A stretch of DNA of 64,000 nucleotides, from assembly GCF_902459465.1 (NCBI RefSeq), contig NC_047071.1, positions 8,884,098 through 8,948,097 on the forward strand, in the 5' to 3' direction. The DNA is from Asterias rubens. Taxonomy: Eukaryota; Echinodermata; Asteroidea; Forcipulatida; Asteriidae. Under the pieces are notes generated by a model that did not search any database, was not told the DNA's origin, and saw only the letters and a program-made list of their open reading frames with translations. The translations under genes and the position numbers were made by a program. This document shows, in pieces, positions 47,214-58,500 of the stretch (within the stretch, counting starts at the first letter, position 1; the number at the start of each line of letters is the position of its first letter).

Positions 47214-47589
47214 ATGCTGGAATAGTGTTGTTTACGTATCACGAGAGTTTCATTGTGTTGTCAATCCTCAAGTCAACACACTGTGACTCTCTGTGTATTT
47301 TTTGGCCGCCGTACATGCACACGTTGTAATAATAGGCACAACGTATTGGTTGTATGCTGCAGCTGCACCAAACGAGCACACAGCGGCAAATTTTAATGAA
47401 CACATTTTGATGAATTATGTGCTTGGGAAACCAATGAAGAATTCGTGTCTGAAATGGAACTTACCCAGACTCTAAGAATACACTGAAGTGGAAATTCACA
47501 GGCATCTAAAATTCGGGTTTAGTTTGTTTCGAATAGTCCCGCCAGACAGCTAACCGTACACACATTGCCGAAAAGCAATACACAACAAA

Positions 47590-47780
47590 CAACTAGCTCG
47601 CGCGCCGACGTTTGTTGATGACATGCAGCAGGCGGCCGGCCCGGCGCCCCCCGCGACTCCGTGCTCGCCGTGTGTACGTTCAAGCTGGGCTGGCCATTCG
47701 TAAATGGAAAAAAAAGTCACAAGCCGGTCAACTTGAGGCCGCGCCGGTCAACTTGAGGCCGCATCGGTCAAACGGCATTA
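47590..47780. other. GC-rich island with 20-bp tandem repeats
   Basis: Strongly GC/CpG-rich compared with its surroundings ('gcaggcggccggcccggcgccccccgcg'). It ends in two and a half copies of 'gccggtcaacttgaggccgc' at about 47723-47775. The 80-codon plus frame across it is Arg-rich and probably not a gene. It could be a promoter or a fragment of foreign composition. Confidence 0.5.
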
Positions 47781-47811
47781 AATGGTGCCTGGGGAATAGA
47801 AGGACCCTGGG

Positions 47812-47957
47812 GTGGATTTCACAAAGAGTTAGGACTAGTCTTATCTCGAGTTAGGACCAGTTGCTCGTCCTAACTTAGGACTATCCATGCAATTTGTATA
47901 TCTCCTATAGGACCAGTCCTAAGTTAGGTCTAGTCCTAACTCTTTGTGAAATCGACC
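47812..47957. mobile_element. 146-bp MITE with GATTTCACAAAGAGTTAGGA ends
   Basis: 'ggatttcacaaagagttaggactagtc' is mirrored by 'gactagtcctaactctttgtgaaatc' with smaller inner repeats of the 'taggaccagt' motif. A short fold-back element. Confidence 0.85.
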
Positions 47958-48049
47958 ACTGGTGAAAAACAATTTAGAAACAGACTTGCTCTAGCTGGTA
48001 TCTATAGTTGTTTTACTCACTACTTTTTTGCTCTGGTGATTGAGGCTGG

Positions 48050-48345
48050 ATTGTGGGGGGTCTCGTATGGCCAAGGTGAGCTGCACCGAACTTTCACAAG
48101 CTCTGTGTAATCATGGAGGTAACCCTATCTCTCTCATCGATGCAGAGTGTGGGCTCGAGTCCCACTCGAGACACTGTGTTCTTTTAAACCATTGTTTTGT
48201 CATTCGGGTGGGACGTAGGTATTGGTCCCGTTTGTTGTTATGAAAACGGTTGTTATCGACGTGTAAACAAACCCATTTAAATCGCAAAACTTGAAGGGGC
48301 TCGCCGCCCGCTGTGCCGGGTTTCTCACTGGCAGGCAGAGCTTCT
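48050..48345 (+). mobile_element. tRNA-derived SINE sharing the conserved body
   Basis: The B-box-like 'gggctcgagtcccac' is followed by 'cattcgggtgggacgtaggtattggtcccgtttgttg', which is the same body block as in the SINE at 26543-26950, and then 'ggggctcgccgcccgctgtgccgggtttc', also matched there. The head differs, so the body is shared by different SINEs. Confidence 0.65.
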
Positions 48346-48365
48346 TCCTTCCTGATCCTCCAATG

Positions 48366-48674
48366 CAAAAGGGTACACGTTTGGTAATTGACGAGCATTG
48401 GAGAGATGTTGATAGTATAAAACATTGTGAGAAACGGCTCCCTCTGATATTTGAGAAAGAGGTAATTTCTCAAAAAATAATAATAAAATACTTCTAGCCA
48501 GAAGTCTGTATTCATAGGCACACAAATTCGTCAAACAAGATGTTTTTTCTCTCATCATTTTCTCGCAACTTCGATGACCAATTATTTAGCTCAAAATTGT
48601 TATGCTTATGCATGTTGGGATACACCAAGTGACAGACTGGTCTTTGACAACCATTGTACAGGCTTCCCTTTATA
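48366..48674. mobile_element. Family B MITE, internally deleted
   Basis: Left end 'aaaagggtacacgtttggtaatt', right end 'ttgacaaccattgtacaggcttcccttta'. The block between 'ggtaatt' and 'gacgagcattgg' is shortened. The central 'acttctagccagaagtc' stem is kept. Confidence 0.8.
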
Positions 48675-48782
48675 ATCACAGTGAAGGCTGCACTGGCTCT
48701 AAGGAAGAAGAACGTTGTTCACCATCTTCTTTACTATAAAGTTTTGTCTTTCTCCCGAACTTTTATTTAGTATGTATTCATC

Positions 48783-49055
48783 TTTAAAGGGAAGTTTATT
48801 GGAAGTTACTCAAAATGAATATACCTTAAAAACTGACGTGGTATATAACGGGCATTGGAGATTGTAGCGGCTCCCTCTGAAGTAGCATTTAAATAAAAGA
48901 GGTTATTTCACTACAATAACTAGCCAGAAGTCTTTTATTCCTATCTGAGAGCACACGAATTCGTCCAACAATAAGGGTGTTTTTTGTCTCATCATTTAAT
49001 TTCTCGCAACTTCAATGACCAATTTAGCTCAAATTTTCACAGGAAAAGTTTTTTG
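48783..49055. mobile_element. Family B MITE, right end missing
   Basis: Starts 'tttaaagggaagtttattgg', keeps 'aactagccagaagtcttttattcc' and 'ctcaaattttcacagg', then stops. It lies within 350 bp of the NUDT2 start. Confidence 0.8.
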
Positions 49056-49256
49056 GTAAGTTCTGGCTAGTTATTTTAGTGAATAATAACCTTTTTTTCG
49101 TGGGGGGCTGGAGAGCCGCCTACGGACAGATTTCCCTGAGACACCGTCGCTTCTTTGGGGAACAAAAAGTAAAAAAACAAAAATAATAATAATAATTGTT
49201 TTGTTGTTGCTGCTGCAGCTGATGTTGTTTATGTTTTTGTTAAAGACTACGGGACC

Positions 49257-49388
49257 TATTCGCGAATAGGTATTAGTCTTACTTGGGCAACAACTCGAAA
49301 GCGCTCGAGCGCGCAAGCCCGCCCCCTTTTGATATCCACATAAAAACGCCATTGTCATCACACTTTTCATTCATCGTTTGTTTTCATA
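49257..49388 (+). promoter_or_regulatory. NUDT2 proximal promoter/leader
   Basis: The 130 bp before the ATG are GC-richer than the surroundings, with a GC-box-like 'cccgccccc' at about 49318-49326, 'gcgctcgagcgcgc' and a perfect 'cctattcgcgaatagg' palindrome. No TATA box is obvious. Promoter role is inferred from position. Confidence 0.45.
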
Positions 49389-50597
49389 ATGCACAGGGCA
49401 CGGGCTGTCGATATTGTTAAAGCTGGCGGATTACTCGTTTTCCGTCGATGTCAACAAAAAATTGAGTATCTGATGCTGAAAAAGCCTAGACATAAGTTAC
49501 ACTGGTCGCCACCAAAAGGTTTGTTCGTAACTATCTTATGTTTACATAGCTTGCTGCTGCGCAGGAAAGTAGCAAGTTTGTCTTGCCCATTTTCCGGACA
49601 GTTTAACAATTCACAGTGTGTGCCGAGTCCCTAGTTTTAACCCATTATATTTCGTCCCAACCAAGGCTGCTCACCCGTGACCCTGAGCTAACAAATTGTG
49701 TACTGTTGTTTGTATTTTCAATTTCTGTTTATTTGTGTCATGTTTGTCAACAATACAAACTGTAATTTTGTAATATTAAAATTTATAAAAAGAACCAACT
49801 TATTTTAAAAACTAAACTTAATTAACTTAGGCCTATAACTTTATGCCAATCCTGATTGATTGCTTAGATTGTCCTTCATTCATGGGCTACCTTAGTTTAC
49901 TTAAAGACCCAGCTGGGGCGCTGTACTACCTTTTTTCCCCCAAAAGTTTGTCATAATCGGTCGAACTTAACTCCATTTGTTTTTTTAAAGAAAGGAGACA
50001 GTAGCACAGTACCTAACTTTGCGTTTTGAGTTTACCGCTCAGTGAGCATTTCATTTTTATTTTGGCATCAATGCAATGCAACATTTTTAATTGATTGTTC
50101 ACTATTCTCTTGTGACCCAGATGGCCGATCAACAGGAAGTCCAGACTCTGTGGCTCTTTTGTAAACTAAATGTACATCGTCTATACATGTACGTAGCAAT
50201 TGGAATATCAATTAATTTCAGTTGTGAACCTTCCCTTTAACCCACAGGTCACGTAGATGCAGGGGAAACCAACTATGACGCAGCCATTAGAGAAACATTT
50301 GAGGAAGCAGCCCTCCGAGAAGAACATCTCAGCATATACAAAGATAAATGCTGGACACTCACTTACCTGACAAAGGGAAACAGAACTAAAGAGGTTGTCT
50401 ATTGGCTGGCTCAGCTGAGAGACTGGAATACACCCATTAAATTGTCCAATGAGCACGATGGTTACAAGTGGGTTGTAATCTCTGACGCCCTGGAGATGTC
50501 CGACAGGGCCAACTGGCCAGAAATGAGGAGGATGCTACTTGAAGCTGAGGAACACCTGCGATTGAACATGGCTGATGGATCTACGACCTCTACATAA
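49389..50597 (+). CDS. NUDT2: Bis(5'-nucleosyl)-tetraphosphatase (Ap4A hydrolase, Nudix type)
   Basis: Asymmetric hydrolysis of diadenosine tetraphosphate to ATP and AMP; soluble Nudix enzyme. Two coding exons, 49389-49518 and 50248-50597, joined across a 729-bp GT/AG intron splitting the first Gly of the Nudix box; stop TAA at 50595. The protein has 159 residues (human 147). It opens with an AGGLLVFRR strand and HWSPPKGH, both family hallmarks. The Nudix box is at residues 44-66: G-x5-E-x7-RET-x-EE-x-A-L, with metal-binding glutamates at 62 and 63. The usual Gly near the end of the box (EEAG in human) is Ala here. VVYWLAQL and LSNEHDGYKW match VIYWLAEV and LSHEHQAYRW of the human protein. 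It has a 12-residue longer N-terminus and an extra Ser/Thr tail. It is head to head with KIF24, 7.3 kb away. Confidence 0.95.
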
Positions 50598-51640
50598 TTA
50601 TTCAATGTTATCTCCATTTAGGTTGTTTCCATTCTTAATTTGTTTGTTTTTTAGTGTGTGATTCTTAATGAAGTATTTTAACTAGGTCAGCTTTGTAAGT
50701 CAATAATAGTACTTCCTTCTGTGTTATGATTGTGCATGGTGTTTTATTTTTTGAAATGTTGCATATGAAGTGAAACAATTTGCCAGTTTTTTTAAATGTA
50801 AATTTATTGATTTTATTTAAGAACTACTTTTTAACGATGCAGTGCAATTGTAAATTTGAGTTTAACTGTAATTATTTGATACTTTGTGTTTTAACCGAAC
50901 TTCATGAATAACCAATTGATGTAACAATATATTGAAATACAAGTTTTGGAGACAAAAGGGTTTCTTAGATCGTATGCAAAAACTAATTGTAAAGCAATTT
51001 TTATAAACCTAATTCATACTTGTCGTGTTCAACCATTTGAAACCATTCACCTTGCACACTATGTACAGGGCACACAACTACAGACTCAAATTACAGTTCA
51101 CCATGAATGAAATTATAGTTCACCATGGGTGCAATTATAGTTCACTAAATCAACCAGGGTGTACCAACATGTAACAAAGTAGCACGCAAACTCTTTGATA
51201 TCAGGGTATTGTCAAGGTTGTGTGCTTAGCAGAGAATACTGCTCAGTCCTCACCACATGCACTGTATGCATTTGCTTAGCAAACATGGCAAGGAGAGTTG
51301 CCACAAGCTTTCAAATGGGCATACATGTTTTCCCTCATGATGTACTGTATGCACATGATGTATTTAGCATTTTTGTCTTAAAATGTGGTTATAACTTCAT
51401 CTTTTAGGATTTTTAGTTTATTTTTTAGTGATAATTGTAATAAACACCCTCTTAAGTAAACATGTAGGGCCTACCTAAGTAAATAAATGTGTGGTCGAAA
51501 ATGGCAGGTTCATACATGTACTGTAATATAGATTTTTAATCGGAATTATCAACGTTCTGAGATTTTGTTTCGCCTGGGTGGGTTCAAAATCAAAATAGAA
51601 AAAGTAAAAAGTTTCAAACAAAATTCAAAAACACCAAATA
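50598..51640. other. NUDT2 3' region and intergenic
   Basis: AT-rich. Candidate AATAAA signals appear only at about 51438 and 51483, rather far downstream; nearer ones are non-canonical. Three short 'attatagttcaccat' repeats lie at 51096-51146. Confidence 0.4.
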
Positions 51641-51650
51641 AACAAATGAA

Positions 51651-51997
51651 ATGGCACAAAATAGAAATCTTAAGTTCAGGTTTGCATTTTTAGTTCATGA
51701 GTACAAAACAACACGAAACCTGCGATCTTCACATAAATCCCTGCCGACTCCCCCAGTTATCAAAACCAAGTCGTACGGTACCCGCTCTTTCCAATATGCA
51801 TCAGTTCAGTTATGGAACAGTCTTCCAAGAGGTTGTCAAACACTTAACAGATTGAGACATCAGAACAATTCAAAATCCGGTTATAAACATATCTGTTTAC
51901 TTTGTACAATAGTTGTTGATTTCCTTTTACAGCGCATCTATAGGGACCTCATGGTGATACGCGCTATATAGAATGGTTTTATTATTGTATTATTAAT
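51651..51997 (+). pseudogene. LINE (CR1/L2-like) 3' end
   Basis: The frame contains SLPTPPVIKTKSYGTRSFQY followed by ASVQLWNSLP, the conserved C-terminal pattern (G-x-R-x-F-x-x-[AS]-x-x-x-L-W-N-x-L-P) of CR1/L2-type reverse transcriptase polyproteins. It ends in 'gatacgcgctatatagaatgg' plus 'ttattattgtattatta', the usual 3' tail of such elements. Heavily 5'-truncated and diverged. Confidence 0.75.
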
Positions 51998-52841
51998 ATT
52001 AGTAGCCCCGGTATGGCATCAGTCACTGAAAAAGAGGCACACATAGAGAAGTCTATTTCTACCTCCATGGTAATAGAGTGTAACATGGACTGACCCATAT
52101 ATTTATAACCACTTTTGAACCCCAAACTACCCTAAATAAGTATTGATTAAATGTTAATAAAATTGAGCTCTTGCCTAAGTGTTTTATGCAGAAATTCTCT
52201 CTCAGTGTCAGTGTTGAGGTTTATAGAGTACAACTATGTGTATACTTCAATGAATGTAGCCAATCAATTATTATGCAAAATAACTACTTGTCTTGAAGAT
52301 ATCTATGTATTTTAAATAGCAAGTATAATGTTTGTCAGTGAATTTTTAGAGCTGCTACATGTTACTAAACTCATGACAAAACATCTTTTAGACTTTGAAT
52401 ATAGCGTACATAAACATGTATTGTCCAACTTCTTGTTTAATACGGCAAGTCCTTTTTCATTGTTATGTTGTACAATAACAGGAAAACAAGGAAAAGGGGG
52501 AAACAAGAACTTAAAAGAACCTCCTTTTCTTGTGAGGATATGCAGGCCTGGAATTTCATCTTTGAGAGGGCAAGGGCATTTTCATTTTGCATTTCTTATT
52601 ATGGTCTACATGTACATGTATTGTAGGGGGGGGGGGGGAGTGTCCTAAACTTTTGAAGGGCCACCAAGGTCAAGACCAAGGCAACAGAGGTCATATGTAG
52701 CTTTCATGTAACTCCATGTCTGGATTAAAAAAAAGTGTAAAATAATCTGCTGAAAAAGCAGCTAACCTCGTGAATTCAGGACTTTTGGCCACTTTGGGAG
52801 AATGACTAGTACAACATGTACAATGCACATGTACATTGTAT

Positions 52842-53139
52842 GTTAAAGCAATCGCACACCATCGGGAAACAGTATTGTCCAACATGTCCAAAGGCCCACA
52901 CTTCGTGTATCAAAACTTATATATTTCGCTGTGTCATGACATTGTTTAAAATAAATCCGTTATTCTCCATATCTAGAATTGATAACTGTTTTAATGTTTT
53001 CTCAAAAAGTTATGCATTTAATGGAATAATATTTCAAGGGAGGTCTTTCACCATTACCTTCTGTAAACCCTGTAAGTTATTTGTAAATCTGTGAACTTTT
53101 AACTTTTGTTCTGTTCAGAAAGTGTCCAATGGCTTTAAA
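52842..53139. mobile_element. Family C MITE, diverged
   Basis: The right half ('atgtttctcaaaaagttatgcattt', 'caccattaccttctgtaaaccctgtaagttatttgtaaatc', 'ccaatggctttaa') is the complement of the left half of the copies at 33234 and 63797. It begins 'ttaaagcaatcgcacacc'. Confidence 0.7.
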
Positions 53140-53547
53140 TGCTGCACTTAGTTTATAACTGCTATAACATGTATAATGGCCTTTATATTGATACCCACCT
53201 TAGGCACACTGTAGTGTATATTACATTTACAGGTTGTGTTTCATTATTGTATTCTTCCAAAATAAAAATGTAGATCAAATGTAGATCATCTGATGTTAAT
53301 ATTTCCTCACCTTTGTACAATATTTGTTAGTAAGTTAAATAAATACTGTGTCCATGACAAAATGTAGACAATTATTAGTTGTGTCAATATTTAGGACTCT
53401 CCAAACGCTACTTCTATTTTTTATTTCATTTTAAACAAATCTCAATGTTACTTTTGGCTCATAATCTACTCATTTGTACCATCGAGGTACATGTAGGAGT
53501 AAGCATGTTAAACGGGGTTCTCTCTATGGCTGTACAGTCTGCAGTCT

Positions 53548-53890
53548 GTGTAAAACCTCACTTGGTAACCAGTAATGGGGAGAGGTTGATAGTATAAAAA
53601 CATTGTGAGAAACGGCTCCCTCTGAAGTGACATAGTTTTCGAGAAAGAAGTAGTTTTCCACGAATTTGAATTCGAGACCTCAGATTTAGAATTTGAGGTC
53701 TCGAAACCAAGCATCTGAAAACACACAATTTCGTGTGACACAGGGTTTTTCTTCTTTCATTATTATCTCGCAACTTCGACGACCAATTGATCTCAAATTT
53801 TCACAGGTTTGTTATTTAATGTATATGTTGAGAAACACCAAGTGAGACGACTGTTCTTTGACAATTACCAATAGTGTCCAGTGTCTTGAA
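53548..53890. mobile_element. Family A MITE, left-truncated
   Basis: Begins at 'gtaaaacctcacttggtaac'; the central palindrome at about 53670-53706 is intact except for one base. It ends 'ccaatagtgtccagtgtcttgaag'. Confidence 0.85.
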
Positions 53891-54939
53891 GCAGAAAATA
53901 CTGCAAATGAGTAGGATTTATTTTGGCAAGCAAAATTGTGTTTGTGCTCGGCTTCTTTTTGTGCTTTGAAGAAAACATTGCACCTATATGACATTGAGGG
54001 CCCGGTAACAACATGACCAGAGGAGACAAATAAGGAATGCTTTGTCTTCTATTCAGAATTATCAACAGATTTGAACTTTAATGTGTTTCTCATCAAATTT
54101 CATCACTAGAATATAAACAATTTGTGTTGAAATAGCTCGTCAATATTTGTACAATTGGGGTGGGTGATGGCTGAGTAAAAAAAACAATTTTGACAACAAT
54201 GTTTAACTTGAAATTGTTTAATTTGTTTTTATGTAAAAGAAACCATAAAATTCTTCAGTTTGTACATGTCGTTGGAATCATAAATTTATTCACAGGAAAA
54301 ATAAATATAAGGATTACCACAGATGATTCTGATGAAACATTGACAATCAAACAAAAGTTAAGTAAAAATGCCTCCATTGTTTCAACTTTCCTTTTAAATC
54401 TGTTGCTGTGAAACAGCGCAACGATAAAGGCTGGCCTGAATTTAATGGCAGTGCTCACGAACAGCGAAAACGTTAACAGATGTTATTACAAGATACTGCT
54501 GAAGGTCAAACAAAGGCTAGACCTGTGGACAAATCGTTAAAATGTCACGGTGATAGCGTTCCGACTAATTCCAAATCTCATCGCGATTCCCGCGGTATTG
54601 TTGCGAGACTGCTGGCTCCTCGAGACTACTGCTTTCACGACTACAGTTCCAATGGGGATTAGAAGTCGGCAACCAGCAGTTCGCAGGAGAGCAGTGATCT
54701 CACCAGGCACCGCCACAACTCGACTTTCTCACCGCGGCAGACCATAAACAACTTGTCCAAAAGTCTAAATGAAGACCTACATGTATTATTGGCTGATAGG
54801 TACATAGATGTGAAGACGTAGATCATTGGCTCTATGGTACATTCTTTTAATTTTGTTTACAATTTTTACAAAGTTTTTGCATCTGCATTCTTGTATAACA
54901 AAAAGGTTTCTTAACAAAATACAGTGCAGATGCTAAGCA
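53891..54939. other. Intergenic, no gene recognised
   Basis: AT-rich. A short interval at about 54540-54750 is closer to coding composition, but frames there overlap and carry no recognisable domain. Confidence 0.35.
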
Positions 54940-55470
54940 CTTATTCTGCAAGGATAAACAGTGGTTGCAACCCAGGCCCAAATCGTAAAGCATGTCAGCA
55001 TCAACTTGCTAAGCACATTGCTTAGCAGAAATTAGTCACCAGCCAAAATATCATACAGTTTACATGCTGTGACTGGTACCCCACACGATTATCTGCTTAA
55101 CAGCTTTACAAAATTGGGCCCTGGTGTGGCAGGACTATCATAGAGGTCCTTTCTCTATGGTATTTTGTAGCACCAAATTACCATTCACAATAAAGATACT
55201 GTGTTAAATCAGTCAATAGCCACACAGGTCTGGGCCCAATTTCATAGAGCTGCTAAGCACACAAATTTGCTTAGCATGAAATTTCTTCCCTGATAAAAAC
55301 AGGATTACCAACCAAATTTACATTTGCTGCATATTGCTTGTTACTTGTATTCAGCTGTTGTTTGCTTATCCTTAAAATCCGAGGAATTGGTTGGTAATCC
55401 TGTTTTTATCAAGGAAGAAATTTCATGCTAAGCAAAATGTTGTGCTTAGCAGCTCTATGAAATTGGGCCC
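54940..55470. mobile_element. Family G: a decayed copy followed by a complete one
   Basis: 55232-55470 is complete: GGGCCCAATTTCATAGAGCT at the left and its complement before GGGCCC at the right, with 'gcttagcatgaaatttcttcc' inside. About 54940-55130 is an older relative with 'cttgctaagcacattgcttagcag' and 'ttacaaaattgggccc'. The element lies 54 bp beyond the stop codon of the coiled-coil gene. Confidence 0.8.
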
Positions 55471-55523
55471 TGCTGGTAAGTGTTACTGACGATGTAAACT
55501 GATACCTTGACTCATTGTTTACT

Positions 55524-58500
55524 TCATGTTTTATCATCCAGTACTCTTGAGTCATCAACGAGTGCGGTTGCCAAATTCTAGAAGGGAAAAGAAAACAATC
55601 CAACAAATTAATGTCTTGGATAAAGGTTATTATTGAACATTCATTGAATTGAATCCCTGCTTTTTCCAGGAATGTGAAACTTCAGACTTCAATCTAAAGT
55701 CAGGTTTGTTTGTATACTTGCCTGGTGGAACAAAATGCAATGATTTTGTTCAGCATTCACAGAACCAGAGGGGGACGAGTGACTGAGAAGTGCCCCCCCC
55801 CCCCAAAAGAAAAAAAAACAAAAAAAAAAACAGCCTGAATTATAGCCTCCATCGAGATAAATACGTCTGAATATGCCACTACCTCTCTTCAGATAGAATT
55901 AAACCTTGATTTACATTCAGATAATGAAGAATACTCTTCATTGGACTCTACAAAGGGGGAGAGGGGGGGGGGAGTCATTAAAGGCAGTGGACACTATTGG
56001 TAATTATTCAAAATAATTATTGGCATAAAATCTTTCTTGGTGACGAGTAATGGGGAGAGGTTGATGGTTTACAACATTGGGAGAAACAGCTCCCTCTGAA
56101 GTGCCATAGTTATTTTTTGCCAAGGGTTATTTTTCTGTCATTATTATCTCGCAACTTCGATGACCGATTGAGCTCAAATTTTCACAGGTTTGTTATTTTA
56201 TGCATATGTTGAGATATACCAACTGTGAAGGCTAGTCTTTGACAATTACCAATAGTGTCCACTGCCTTTAAACGATGACACTCCACTTTTTTTATGTGTG
56301 TCCTGAAATTAGGATCCAAAGGATTTTTATCTAGGACTCTGGAAACCCTAACCATTTTTTGTGGTGACTTAAAGGCACAGGACACTATTGGTAGTTACTA
56401 AAAATAGTTGTTTGCATAAAAACTGACTTGGTAACGAGTAATGGAGAGCTGTTGGTAGTATAAAACATTGTGGGAAATGGTTCCTTCTGAAGTAAGGTAG
56501 TTTTTGAAAGAAAAAAAATCTCTAAAATATTTGAACTTGATTTCAAGACCTCAGATTTAGAACTTGAGGTCTCAAAAGCAAGCATCTGAAAGCACACAAG
56601 TTGTACACCAAGGCAAGGGCATTTTTTCTTCCATTACTCTCTCACAACTTTGATGACCAATTGACAGATTTCACAGGTCCGTTTTTTTTTTTGCGTATAT
56701 GCCGAGATACACCAAGTGCCGAGACTGGTCTTTGACAGTTACCAATAGTGTCCAGTGTCTTTAACATGACTGATGCAGTGTGAGGTCATTTTGTATCTTA
56801 ATTGGCACCATCAACATTATCTTTTACATACCTTTAGTTCTTCAGGTAGAGTGAATTCATCATCGCTCCAGTTTATCTGACCAATGGGGTTAGCTTTCTC
56901 CAGCTGAAGGGCACACCTGTGTAAAGCATGACTGATGTGAGTTATAAATACACATAACAGACATACATGCAGTTTCCTTCTGCTGATAACACAAGTGTCA
57001 AAAGCATTCCTGAAACCACTGTCAAACAACGGAAACATACATGCTGCACACAACTCTAAGCCAATATACATCTTCATTGACCTCAGTGTGAGGGCGCTGT
57101 TTTGGTGGGTCTTGTGACATCATATGCAATGGGTCTACTGTTTGATCCTCAGCAGTGGCAGCCTGTGTGATGAGGGGTAGCTCTAAGTTATCTATATAAC
57201 ATCCTTGCCAGGTTATTCCAATTTAAAAGTTTTTTTTTTCGCAGCTGTATTTTTGTACAAGAAATATAGTGCAGACACTGAGCACTTATCCTGTTAGCTA
57301 TGCATACCCACTCATATTAGCCTGAATGTGTCAGTATTACGTAGAATCAAGATGTGCCTATTCCTGAAACCAAGTCAATACCTTAGGCGTATGCAAAACC
57401 AGCAGACAAATGAGGGCACAGGTTACCAAGGCCGATACCTTCATCTTCAAATGAGGGAAACTTAAATTTGTACTGGAAGGTTTCAAGGAAAACAATTTTA
57501 ACTCCTGAAGTGAACTGGTTAAGAACACCAGTGTCAGTGTTCCACCTCAACTTGATTATCGTCCCAACTATAGATTGGACCAGTCCCAAATGGGACACTT
57601 TGGGACGCTAGGTGGCAGCAGACTTACCAGGTAAATGTCCATTGTTTACGTAGTTCTGAGCCTGCGCACATTACCGAAAACAATGGATTTCACCTGGTAG
57701 GTCTGCTGCCACCTAGAGTCCCAAAAGTCCCTTATTAGTTTCATGCCTGTACAGCGCATTTGGATCTTGCCATAGACAGAATGCGCTTTACAAGAATTTG
57801 TTTTTATTTGATTATTAAAGTTGGGGCGACCCTTGTGCTGCAGGAGAGCCAGTACAGAAGCTCTCTCAACTAATAGGGTTGTTTTATAGTTGGGATGATT
57901 AACAAGTTGGGACGGAAAATCCGAACGTCGGTTTTGGACCCAGACTCAGATGAGCTTGGTCACCAGACCTTGAGTTTGTAGACTAGACCGCTGTAATGAA
58001 AAATAACCTTTTGATATCTTGCTCCAGACTGCCGATCTCTTTCCTTGTGGCCTTCAGGTCCTGTACATGAATGGTCAAAACAGAAAGAATGATTTTAACA
58101 ATTTCACGCTGGATGGCAATGTATTGTTCTGGCAACATAAGGCATTGTTTTATTGAAAAAACTTCAAAGGAGAATTTTTCACTGGCAGCCAGCTGGCTGA
58201 TAAATACCTTCTACGCTGGCATCTCCCAATTGAGCTTGAGGCCTCATACATATAGGTAGCCTTAATATTGGCAGTCTCCCTGTTTTGTCAATGTCTTTGT
58301 TTAAAGTGCCAGTCAGAAGTCTGTGACTGCTGTACAGCCAGGGATCACACCTAAGTTTGCAATACAGCCTGGGAAGTGGCAGCACAGGGATCACCTTATC
58401 ACCTTAGGGGATGCAACTTTTTATTTTTAAATATCAAGTAATAAACCACCAGGGCAGCTGAATAGGTTATTTCTAAATAATTTTGTATTAAACAAAGAAA

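Noticed and set aside
47612..47854. Arg-rich 80-codon frame in the GC-rich island
   Set aside because: The Arg/Pro bias follows from GC content and the frame runs into tandem repeats and a MITE end.
49071..49370. 99-codon minus-strand frame upstream of NUDT2
   Set aside because: It crosses ATT microsatellite sequence and the NUDT2 promoter; no domain.
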